Below, piece after piece: positions 46,679-55,961 of a DNA stretch of 64,000 nucleotides; the stretch's first letter is position 1; each line of letters starts with the position of its first letter. The notes below the pieces were generated by a model, which saw only the letters and a list, made by a program, of their open reading frames with translations, made no database searches and had not been told where the DNA came from. The DNA lies in assembly GCA_001414345.1 (NCBI GenBank), contig LLCB01000129.1:1-64000 (forward strand). Direction: 5' to 3'. This stretch comes from Hymenoscyphus infarciens. Its lineage: Eukaryota; Ascomycota; Leotiomycetes; Helotiales; Helotiaceae. The position numbers and the translations under genes are program-made.

Positions 46679-47743
46679 TTTCTTTTCTCTTCTTTTTTCT
46701 CGTCTTCTATTCTTACTATATACTTTGCTTTTCGTTTCTTTTGTTGCCTCCAGATATAGAGGGTTAGGGTGGCAGGTAGACAGACTTCTCGACACGACTT
46801 TGGGGTTTGAAAATAGGGTTGCATGTGCATCCGTGGCGTTCTAGTATAACTTCCAACTTCTTTTTTGTGTTTGTATATACAGCATTGGCGGGCGGCTATA
46901 TTGTAATTAGACTTGTATAATTATACCTTATAGATTTAGAGAGGGGCAGAAGAGGTGTGGGGAAGGACGGCTATATTTAGGAATTATCAGCGTATCAAGA
47001 TGGAAATACCCAATTTAATCTTGCGGAAGGACTCTAGAAAAACAGCATTATATAGATTTGTCAAATTCAAAAATTGTAGAGAGATTGTAATCCGAGTCCA
47101 ACCAAGCTTCACTCATCAAACAAGGGCGGCCAGGGACGGATCGGAACATATATTCCTCCGGTCGGGGAAGTTTCAATTGGAGGAAAATAAGGCTCCCAGC
47201 GCCGGCATGAATTAACCCTTGAAGGCTACGCTACTCACTTCACATGCATAAAACAATATCAGACCAGACCAGACCAGACCAGACCTCGAGGGACTTGAAG
47301 TTATATCTCTCATCAGCAACCGGAGCATTCACAGAGTCAACCAACCCCTTTACCACGTTATGAACTCTTGGACTTGACTTCGATGGCGAGCCCCTAACTC
47401 GCTTTACCTTCCTCAGCTCGGCCATCCAGACTGGGCCAGAACTGCCAGAACTGCCAGACCCAGCCAAACCAGAGTTGACCCTCTTTTCCTCCGATCAGCA
47501 GGTCTATAAACGAATCAAGGAAAAGCTGATCTCCACCAGGATCGTCAGACAGTTCTCCACTAAACCCCAACCTTTCTTTGCTGCGAAATTCGATATATTT
47601 TGTGTTCTTTTACCCCATATCTCGCCCGCCCCGGAGGATTTGCTCTCCTTCGATTGAACTTGCTTTCTCTCAACAAAAAGCCTTCCTTCCTAATTTTCCT
47701 TCCCCCTTTTTAACGTTAATTGATTGATTCCCTCGACTCGACA
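46679..47743. promoter_or_regulatory. intergenic region: zinc-cluster gene 3' end and GUT2 promoter
   Basis: Starts with a T/C-rich 3' flank. AGACC pentamers occur at 47261-47285. The final 100 bp before GUT2 are pyrimidine-rich, as in a fungal promoter or leader. Frames at 46955-47215 and 47475-47657 show no protein character. Confidence 0.45.
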
Positions 47744-49942
47744 ATGGCTTTTCGACAGCGCATCGCGAAACCGCTTCTGTATACGACAGGGGCGGTTACC
47801 ATTGGAGGAACCTTTCTCTACCTCTCCTACCGTCCGAGGAACATTCCCGGTTCCGACCCTGCGGTTGTGAAGCCTCCTGGATATGGGGAGGGAGGCACCT
47901 TTCGTCCGCCGCGCTTCCCGAAGGTTCGCAGTCGAGAGGAACAAATCGCGGAATTGAAGAGGAGTGGTGGGGGCAAAGGATCGATTACACGGATACTGGA
48001 TGGGAGCGAGACATTACACGAGGAAGGGGAGATCTATGATCTGCTGGTTATTGGGGCGGGAGCTACGGGGACGGGGGTTGCGCTGGATGCTGCGACGAGG
48101 GGGTTGAAGGTTGCGGTTGTGGAGAGGGATGATTTCAGTAGTGGGACGAGTAGTAAGAGTACGAAGTTGGTGCATGGGGGTGTGAGGTATTTGGAAAAGG
48201 CGTTTTGGGAGTTGGATTACAGTCAGTATGCCCTCGTCAAGGAGGCGCTGAGGGAGAGGAAATACTTTTTGGAGACGGCGCCGCATCTTTCGTCTTGGTT
48301 GCCGATTATGCTTCCGCTGGATAAGTGGTGGAAGGCTCCTTATTTTTGGTGTGGGACTAAGGCTTATGATCTTTTGGCTGGGTCGGAGGGGATTGAGAGT
48401 TCGTACTTTCTGACGAAGAGTAAGGCTTTGGATGCCTTTCCCATGCTGAAGAAGACCAACTTGGTGGGAGCATTGGTTTATTACGACGGAGCTCACAATG
48501 ATTCGAGGATGAATGTGTCTTTGGCGATGACTGCTGCTCTATATGGTAGTACAGTCGTCAACCATATGGAAGTCACAGGATTGGAGAAGGATGCTGATGG
48601 GAAACTGTGTGGAGCTCGAGTCAAGGATCTGATCAAGGAGAAGAACGGCCAACCTGCTGATGAGTTTCTCATTCGAGCCAGGGGTGTCATCAATGCCACC
48701 GGGCCATTTACAGATGGCGTCCGCAAAATGGATGATGGAACAGTCAAGGAAATCGTGGCACCAAGTTCCGGAGTTCACGTTGTTCTCCCAGGTTACTACA
48801 GTCCTCAGAAAATGGGTCTCATCGATCCAAAAACCTCGGACGGACGAGTAATTTTCTTCCTTCCATGGCAAGGAAACACCATCGCAGGTACCACCGATGC
48901 ACCAACCAAGATCTCCCACAACCCAGTTGCAGGCGAAGAAGAAATCGACTGGATCCTCTCCGAAATCAGACGATACCTAGCACCAGACATCAACGTCCGA
49001 CGAGGTGATGTTCTTGCAGCTTGGTCTGGAATCCGTCCTCTCGTCAAAGACCCCAACGCCAAAAACACCGAATCCCTCGTCCGAAACCATCTCATCAACA
49101 TCTCTCCCTCGGGTCTCCTAACCTGCGCAGGTGGAAAATGGACAACCTACCGCCAAATGGCGGAAGAATGCGTCGACGAAGCAATCACCCACTTCAAACT
49201 CCAACCTAAACCCTTCCTTAACGCCCCTCACGTCAGCGGAACAGAAACCATCGACGACGGCGCATACCTCAATGGGTCTTGCCAAACGCACCAAGTAAAA
49301 CTCGTTGGTGCCCATGGTTACTCGAAGACTCTCTTCATCAACCTGATTCAACATTTCGGTATTGAAACCGATATCGCGAAACATCTTACTGAGTCGTATG
49401 GTGATAGAGCTTGGACGGTTGCTGCGTTGAGTGCGCCTACTGAGCAGAGATTCCCAGTTAGGGGGAGCAGAATTAGCCCGCTTTATCCTTTTGTGGATGG
49501 GGAGGTGAGGTATGCGGTTAGACATGAGTATGCGCAGACGGTTGTTGATGTTATTGCCCGACGTACGCGTTTGAGCTTCCTCAACGCACAAGCTGCTCTA
49601 GAAGCTCTACCAAGAGTCATCGATATTATGGCCGGGGAACTGAAATGGGATTCGAGGAGGAAGGAGGTTGAGTGGAAGGATTGTAAGTTGCATTTTCCCC
49701 CTTTTCCAATTGATTTTTGCTGCGATACTAATGAGAGAACAGCCGTCGCATTCCTCGAATCCATGGGTCTTCCTAAATCCAAGTTAACCGCTACGCGGAA
49801 GGAGGTTGAGAGTGGGAAGTTGAGCTTTAAGGACTCGATTGAGTATAAGATGTACTCGAGGCATGATCAGCCTAATGATGAGATGGAGAGTGATTCGAAG
49901 AGGGGGTTGGGACTAAAGGCGGGTGCTGAGGCTGAGAAGTAG
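47744..49942 (+). CDS. GUT2: mitochondrial FAD-dependent glycerol-3-phosphate dehydrogenase
   Basis: Oxidises glycerol-3-phosphate to dihydroxyacetone phosphate on the outer face of the inner mitochondrial membrane and passes electrons to ubiquinone; needed for glycerol use and NADH shuttling. Two exons, 47744-49682 and 49743-49942. The 60-nt intron (GTAAGT, TACTAAT, ACAG) is in frame and free of stops, so an unspliced model adds 20 wrong residues; splicing gives WKDSVAFLES and 712 codons. The N-terminus is basic (MAFRQRIAKPLLY) followed by a hydrophobic anchor. The FAD-binding motif VIGAGATGTGVALDA begins near residue 102, followed by ERDDFSSGTSSKSTKLVHGG, typical of the family. The ATG at 47744 fits the targeting sequence better than an upstream in-frame codon at 47720. 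Confidence 0.96.
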   Translation: MAFRQRIAKPLLYTTGAVTIGGTFLYLSYRPRNIPGSDPAVVKPPGYGEGGTFRPPRFPKVRSREEQIAELKRSGGGKGSITRILDGSETLHEEGEIYDLLVIGAGATGTGVALDAATRGLKVAVVERDDFSSGTSSKSTKLVHGGVRYLEKAFWELDYSQYALVKEALRERKYFLETAPHLSSWLPIMLPLDKWWKAPYFWCGTKAYDLLAGSEGIESSYFLTKSKALDAFPMLKKTNLVGALVYYDGAHNDSRMNVSLAMTAALYGSTVVNHMEVTGLEKDADGKLCGARVKDLIKEKNGQPADEFLIRARGVINATGPFTDGVRKMDDGTVKEIVAPSSGVHVVLPGYYSPQKMGLIDPKTSDGRVIFFLPWQGNTIAGTTDAPTKISHNPVAGEEEIDWILSEIRRYLAPDINVRRGDVLAAWSGIRPLVKDPNAKNTESLVRNHLINISPSGLLTCAGGKWTTYRQMAEECVDEAITHFKLQPKPFLNAPHVSGTETIDDGAYLNGSCQTHQVKLVGAHGYSKTLFINLIQHFGIETDIAKHLTESYGDRAWTVAALSAPTEQRFPVRGSRISPLYPFVDGEVRYAVRHEYAQTVVDVIARRTRLSFLNAQAALEALPRVIDIMAGELKWDSRRKEVEWKDCKLHFPPFPIDFCCDTNERTAVAFLESMGLPKSKLTATRKEVESGKLSFKDSIEYKMYSRHDQPNDEMESDSKRGLGLKAGAEAEK

Positions 49943-51600
49943 AGGAAGTAGATGAGAGTGTTAAAGGGGTGGGATGTTAATTTTTGGGGTCGCTGAGATA
50001 TGGTGTGGTGGTGGTTATGGTAGGAGAGGGTGTGTTGTAAATATTAAGGTCTGGATAGAAGGAGGAATGGGGAAAGGTGACATGAGAAGACAGGGAAATG
50101 CTCATTTGTAATACATGGATTAGAATTGGTTAGAGATGCTGTAATTGTTTATTATTATTTCATTAGACTACACCCCGGGAACTTAGCATGTCTATTGTGA
50201 GTGCTTGAGTAGGTAAAATATTCTGCTTCCCTCCCACGTCTACCCAAACAGTCTTTGAAAAACATAGGTAAGGCTCGATGGATAAAATTTTATTCAAATG
50301 ACTATCTCATGATTGAAATACCCGCCTTATCATCATCGATTAAAAGATAAACACTAAGAGCCGAGGCTAAGGATGAGCAGACAAACTGACAAACCACTAT
50401 CAGTTCTCACCAGGCCCGAGGGTAACTAGCGATATTCGCTTCAAAACCCATAAAAAAAAAAGAAGTTGCACCTCAGAACTAGTTTAAAGTTTTCCGCAGC
50501 GTCATTCGAGGGTTCTTCGGGAGTAGCTGAGATTGGGTTCTGGTGTTAATTCTCCTTGTCCACTTTGGGATGCTCGAGTTTTTTTGGGGTTACCGTTACC
50601 GGGATGGAAGGGTGTGAATATGTTCTTTGGAATTTTTCGTGAGGTTTATGGGAGGAGTGTGTTTGAAATAAGAGGTTGTAAGTAATGGGTGTTAGGCATC
50701 CTTATCGTGTGGATAGCGTCTTATAGTTGGGTGATTTGAGATTCTTGGTATACTGGGTTTAAGCGAGTCTGGATTTCGAAAGAGATTGTGGGGGGGGGCA
50801 AAAAATGGATTTGTGGGTAAGGGTAATGAGAAGGAGGTAAGCTATTTTTTATGTACTTGGGAAGTAGTGGTTGATAATATACCTTCTAGAAACCACTTTA
50901 ACGGGGAATCGAAGGCGTGTTTAAGTCTCTATTCTAGGTCACTGTTCGCTTATTATGAACCCCCACCGCCGCCCCGATAGATACTCCTTTCATTAGCGTA
51001 TTTTTTTTTATCTAGGGCCTCGAGCGTTTTGAGATAATTGGTCATCTCATTTTTCTCTTTGCTTCTATTCCATTACTTTCCATTCATTGCCCTGGAAAAG
51101 GTGGAAGATTTCTTTACTTCCCCTGGTCTTTCAACTCCTACTTGGTCTGCTCTTTGGTTTTGTAGAAGTTGAAGTTTGTGACACCATTCAGCAAAGGAAC
51201 ATTCCTGTTCCGAAAGATTATTAATAAGTTTTTAAAGGCCCCTTAGTTAGATCTCGAAGTGCCTTGTGGTATCGATATACTCCTTATTGCCAGCGTCCTG
51301 GTTCTCTGCTACGGAGTTGGTGGGAGAAGGTGACATGGTTGTAGTTTTATGGGGGTAGCTCAATTCAGTTTTGGTGGTGTGGTTGTGGTGTGGTTTTCGT
51401 GATTTCTTCTTTGATGAACGAGTTTTGAACTAATAGGAGTCGCGAAGTTGTATTTCTATTTTTGGAGTGAGAGGAACGATCCTTGGGAATGGGTTTTGAT
51501 TTGTGAGTCGATGCGTGAGTGTAGGGATGGTGGCGATGTTGTAATTTATGTCTATAACCATCGTTTTTTAAACTCTATAGAAAAAGATAGGTCAGAGGGG
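49943..51600. other. intergenic region, nothing recognised
   Basis: GUT2 3' flank, then about 1.5 kb without a supported gene. Frames at 50786-50980 and 51448-51633 are short with no family character. A small G/T-rich part lies near 51.3-51.4 kb. Confidence 0.4.
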
Positions 51601-52208
51601 ACTTCACTAAAGAACATTTGGATGGGTCTATAATCCTAATAGTACAACGCAGAAACGGGCGACGGATTGTACCTCCTGGGCCACAAGAACGGAAGGGCTG
51701 TTCTTGGTTTCCGGAAAACCAGGATCCGGTAAGTCTACTTTGACGAAGTTCATTGCAAACGATCCTAGGACCTTTCGCCTTCTTTCACGATGGTATCACC
51801 CAAAGCGACTCATCGTAGCAAGCCACTATTTCTGGAGTGATGGAACAGCGATGCAAAACTCCCAAGAATTTCAGGTGTGGAAAAACCAATCATTATCAGA
51901 CGATGAACTCAGTGCAACCGGGAAGCACGTTACTTTGATTTCAAAGATAACTGCTTCACTAACTTGATACCCACGTTTCATTTTTGGAATCTTACGGTGT
52001 AAATGAAAGAAGAAGAAAACGATCTAGAATTCTCAGCCCCAAAACAGCCCCCTCCCATCATCATAACCTCAAGCAGGCTCCCAGAAATTGGATCATGTTA
52101 GTCAACCTTCTTCGCACCTGTAGCAGCAGAACCTCGACTCAGTATCTCATGAGTAAGCTTCTTGTAGCACTTTGGAATAACTTTCAACATAAGATTAAAC
52201 CTACATAA
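51601..52208 (+). pseudogene. NACHT-domain (NLR-like) fragment
   Basis: The frame 51704-51967 encodes LVSGKPGSGKSTLTKFIAND followed by TFRLLSRW, KRLIVASHYFW and TAMQNSQE. This is the Walker A start and first strand of the NACHT module of fungal NOD-like (HET-E-type) proteins. The usual following text (a SLLYEIL-like segment and Walker B) is absent; the frame ends after about 85 codons in unrelated sequence, and upstream only about 20 codons look like the lead-in. A later frame to 52208 contains weakly similar pieces in other phases. It is a truncated remnant without an effector or repeat domain. Intact relatives act in non-self recognition; this fragment is unlikely to be functional. Confidence 0.7.
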
Positions 52209-52397
52209 TGAGATGGCATTTCATTAATAAGATGAAGAAGTTTTAATTCTTTCTATGAACTTTCGAGTATTTACATTAATTACATTAATTAGATCAGCCT
52301 AACCCTGTGTCCAAGATTAGAATGTGTTTCTTTTGGCGACGCCCGCGAACATAAAGACATCAGCTAGGAAATATTCATCTCACGAATATTAGACATA

Positions 52398-52769
52398 TCA
52401 TTGCAGCCTTTCCCTTTTTTTGTTTTTCATTTCTTGCCGAACTTGTTCCTCCCAGATACCCTCTCGGTATACTTTGATAGCCTTTAACTCCGCTCTCTCC
52501 TTCTCCTTCCGAAGTTTGGACTGTTCTGTATTCTCGGGAGACGATAATGTATGTGGACTTCTCGTTGGATCCTTGCACTCGTAATATCTTTTTGGTCCAA
52601 ATATGCGTGTCCGACCGTCGATGAGCTTGTCTAACCTCTTCTCGATATCATTCAGGGAGAAATTTGGATAGCCACTCTCGGCATACTTGATCCATTCCGC
52701 TACTTCGGGCCCTTCAGTTAGGGTAGGTGTTCTTGGCATTGTAGTTGTTAGTTGTGACGATGAGTTCAT
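52398..52769 (-). CDS. small uncharacterised protein, family member 2 (123 aa)
   Basis: Unspliced 123-codon frame; a second Met at codon 11 (MPRTPTLTEG) could be the start. The core reads W-x2-Y-A-ESGYPN, a Leu-containing helix (RLDKLIDGRTRI), FGPKRYYECKDPTRSPH, then a long Lys/Glu-rich helix (about residues 80-123) likely to form a coiled coil. It shares GRTRI and GPKRYYE with member 1 and GRT, P-x-RY and E with member 3. A leader with ACTCAAACTCAAAC just upstream resembles that of member 1. It is divergent from member 3, with 578 bp between the starts. No known domain; function unknown. Confidence 0.72.
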   Translation of the reverse strand: MNSSSQLTTTMPRTPTLTEGPEVAEWIKYAESGYPNFSLNDIEKRLDKLIDGRTRIFGPKRYYECKDPTRSPHTLSSPENTEQSKLRKEKERAELKAIKVYREGIWEEQVRQEMKNKKRERLQ

Positions 52770-53347
52770 TGGTAAAGGAGAGATTCAGATAGATGTTGCA
52801 GCGTTGTTGTTGTTTGAGTTTGAGTTTGAGTTCCGATTTTGTAGTGTATGAGAAGTATTAATAGAAAAAGGACAAAACGCAATTACAATAACTTTTCGAC
52901 TTCTGTGACTACAATAAACACTACAGTGATAGACATTATTCTCACAGGTTACTCTGATCCCCGTGCTTAACTTCAACCCCCTACTGATTAAGTGAGGTCA
53001 CTTGCGAGGCATCATTCTCCAATCTCCTACACTTTTGCCAAGCCAAAGCTCGGTGATTCGAGAGCTCTTGTCAATGTGACTCAAGTTTCCTGCCATAGCC
53101 CCGTGAAAGACGTGAAAGAGGAACGAGTTGTTGGCCTGAGTCACTTACCTGTTATTGGAACTTCTGTTTCACGAAATGCTTAACCTTGAGTATTTATGAA
53201 CTGTTTACAAGTCTCTTGCTCTTCCATTTTACCCAACCACAACAGCACACCAAGTAGCGAAAAGGCATTGAGAAGAGAAAAAAACCTCATATCATCATCT
53301 CTCTAGCAACTTTCCACCTGCAATCACACTCGACAAAGTCAGCAAGA
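52770..53347. promoter_or_regulatory. divergent promoter between two small-family genes
   Basis: 578 bp between the starts of members 2 (-) and 3 (+). The member 2 side has the CAAACTCAAACT leader; the member 3 side has a C/A-rich leader. The short frame 52992-53183 is not convincing as a gene. The shared intergenic space suggests co-regulation, but no site is identified. Confidence 0.45.
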
Positions 53348-53662
53348 ATGGACACTCCAACTGAAGTAGAGCTGAGTGCATCCTGGAAAAAACACGTTCA
53401 ATTTGGCAACTTTGACGACTCGAGCCCCAAGGCACAACTTCGTCGAATCAGAAAAATCATCGCCGGAAGAACAAGTGAACCAAGACGGTATTTTGAAGCC
53501 GATACCAAAGCCAATGATGATGAGAGGAACCCGAAGGAAGAAAACCTCAAACCACAACCGAGACTTGCGAGGGAGTTTACGGTGGAGGAACAGATCGAGT
53601 TAGCGGAGATGCATTTTTGCTTGAGTGACTGTCAACTTAGGGCTAATTTTAAGGGGACATGA
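53348..53662 (+). CDS. small uncharacterised protein, family member 3 (104 aa, divergent)
   Basis: Unspliced 104-codon frame. Recognisable core: W-x2-HVQFGNF, a basic helix (AQLRRIRKIIAGRT), then EPRRYFEAD. It aligns with members 1 and 2 at the Trp, the GRT and the P-R/K-RY-Y/F-E block, but lacks ESGYPN and the RI-x-G between GRT and the Pro. It ends with VEEQIELAEMHFCLSD and a short polar tail. Start in good context (GCAAGAATGGAC). Divergent from member 2. Function unknown. Confidence 0.62.
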   Translation: MDTPTEVELSASWKKHVQFGNFDDSSPKAQLRRIRKIIAGRTSEPRRYFEADTKANDDERNPKEENLKPQPRLAREFTVEEQIELAEMHFCLSDCQLRANFKGT

Positions 53663-53785
53663 CAAACAAGGATTGTAAGGGGCTTGGTGAAGCTATCAGA
53701 TGAATGCGAGTTATCATAGGACGGGGGCAATTGAAAGGCTTATTGTTTTAAATGAGTTCTTAGTTCCATCTCCAAAAATCATTTT

Positions 53786-53894
53786 GTCACAAGAAAATGG
53801 GGTCTCACGTGACCCCTTTTCCCTGTATATATAGCAGAGTTTTTACCTCTGAATACAAGGCTCCTTAGAGCGTTTTTAACCTAAAATACGTTAT
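53786..53894 (+). repeat. MITE-like family III copy
   Basis: This 109-bp copy has GGGGTCTCACGTGACCCC (a perfect palindrome), CCTGTATATATAGCAGAG, TACCTCTGAATACAAGGCTC and AGAGCG. It is the clearest, least degraded copy of the family. It marks the boundary between the gene-bearing part and the AT-rich block that follows. Confidence 0.75.
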
Positions 53895-54280
53895 AGTTAT
53901 AAGCCTAGTTTATACTTACAGTGTACTCTTATAACTTTATCTTCTACTTACGTAGTTAATATATTACTACGTATTTAGAACGCTCTTCGCTATTAGTTAG
54001 TAGTGTTTTAGGTTTCCCCGCCTAATCTGTTATTCTATTCTATCTTAACGATCCTTCTCCTTCCTACCTCTATTTTAAGGCTATCCCGCCTAATCCTATC
54101 CTAATATATTACTTCTCCTAGCTACTCCGATTCTATTCTGAAATTTGTTCCGCCTATTCTTTCCTATCTAAGGTATTAGAGTAGCCTTTCCTAGCCTATA
54201 GAGGAGGCTAGGCAGGGTATATGCTAGCCTTAAATATATTATTTATAGTATTATTAGTGGATTTAGCGAGAGTAGTACTA

Positions 54281-54466
54281 CTTAGTCCTAGGTGTAATAG
54301 TCTATACTATCCTCTTCTCTAAATAAAATATAGAGTATATAGATATTTAATATAGTATAGCAGCTATACGCTTATATTTTATTTAAAGAGAGAGATAGTA
54401 ACGAGGCCTTCTAAATAAACCCTGCTTTACTAGGTCCCGCTATAGACTAATTCGCCTAGAACGAAG
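54281..54466. mobile_element. MITE family I short subtype, split by MITE family II
   Basis: Outer ends CTTAGTCCTAGGTG / CGCCTAGAACGAAG, TA flanks at 54279-54280 and 54467-54468. It is the reverse-complement relative of the 92-bp element at 9683-9774. Its 186 bp equal 92 bp plus a 92-bp insert and one duplicated TA. Confidence 0.75.
54307..54398. mobile_element. MITE family II, nested degraded copy (92 bp)
   Basis: Starts CTATCC and ends GAGATAG, with TAAATAAAATAT and its inverse inside, matching the better preserved copy at 11457-11547. It is inserted at a TA of the outer element (TA at 54305-54306 and 54399-54400). Confidence 0.75.
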
Positions 54467-55654
54467 TACCTAAGAAAAGTATATAATATTAGTCTCTAAT
54501 TAGTACCTAAAAACAGGGGTTTTACTATAGTAAATCAAGTACCTAGTAGAGCACTTAATTTAGTACTATTTAAAAGAACTTAGAAGGTAAGTAGTAGAAT
54601 AAAGAGAATTAGGTCGTTATTAATCTACTAGGATAATACGTAATTTAGATATAATATCTCGTCTTTTAGTAGCTTTAATAATAATATTATTTTTTAAATT
54701 AGTCTATAATATTAGTACTTTTTATTCTTTTTTTAATACTTTTTACTTATATACTTCCTATTCTATTCTATTCTCTCTAGCACCTCTTCTTACCTAGCTC
54801 TATTTTTTAGTCTTCTTTATCTCTTCTATCTAAATTTAGTATCTCTTCTATCTAATTTAGCCTAGCCTATAAGTGAAATTAGCCTATTCTCTTCTTTTCT
54901 AATAGAGAGAGGTAGTCTATTCTCTTCGGAGTGCTAGGCTAACTAAGGCGAGGAAAGCTAAAACACTATTAGTTAGTATAACTAACCTCTTAATACTTAC
55001 TCTCGACGAGTACTCGAGAGCTCTTCGTAGAAGGTATAAGACTTATAATAGAGCTTTCCTAACTTCGAATACGAGACTCTCTTAATAAGCGCGAATAAGG
55101 ACTCTTCTAATAAGCGTAGATAAGACTCTTCTATAAGACGCTCTTAACTTCGAATATAGTGAAAGCTCTACTACGAGTAGGTATACCTTCTTAATTCGAT
55201 AGCTTACTCTCTCGACGAGCTCGTATAAAGCCTTTTATAGAAGGTATTCAAAACTAGAAGCCTAGCGGCGCGCTAGCTTATTCTAAGAGGTGCTCGAAGA
55301 TATATTCGAATTCAGAAGCCTAGTACTCTACGAAGCTAGTATAAATATAATACTAAATACGAGCTACTATAACTACGAACGCTACCTGCTATCTTTACTA
55401 TAAAGCTAGAGCTAATAACGTACTAGAGTATAAGAGAGGAAGTTAGATAGGATTTAGAAGTAGGACTTTATCTTTAAGAATATATAGAATTTTCTAGAGA
55501 AGGAATAAAGAGCGATATAGTTAAGAGGTTCTTTTATAATCTAGTCTACTATTATTATAAGCTTAGGAAGTTGTCTCTTCTAGACCTAAGAGATATATTA
55601 TAAGAAAATAGAGTCTTACGTAACCTCTTTTCTCTATATATATAGTAGAGTTTT

Positions 55655-55845
55655 TATGATAGTCCTAGTCATATACGTCACTCACGTGACTAGGTTGGCC
55701 CGAGGCTTTGCCGAGGCTTTGCTTAATATATATAAATAAAGCTAGAGTGTCTATACTCTTCACTTTTCTCTTTAGTTTAGTTTTCTTTAATATTAGGTAC
55801 TATTCTATAAGTACTCTCTTTATATATTTATAAAAGGCTATTATA
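55655..55845 (+). repeat. 5' LTR of the Ty3/gypsy element
   Basis: 191 bp, beginning TATGATAG and ending CTATTATA, the altered forms of TGTGATAG and CTGTCACA expected from the 3' copy. It contains GAGGCTTTGCCGAGGCTTTG and a TATATATAAATAAAG promoter-like part, both shared with the 3' LTR. Confidence 0.85.
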
Positions 55846-55961
55846 CTAAAACTAAACTCTCTCTCTTTTTCTAGGAAGGCTTTTACTAATATTCTAATAA
55901 TAATATATATATTTACTTATATTAAATCTACTAAATTTACTATCTTTCTCTATAAAGCCTA

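Larger units (their letters stand above)
53895..55596. other. AT-rich, RIP-degraded sequence
   Basis: No open frames longer than a few dozen codons on either strand. Low in CA/TG dinucleotides by eye and full of TA and TAG. It contains a degraded pair of nested MITEs (54281-54466). The rest is probably old transposon sequence but is too altered to name. Confidence 0.6.
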
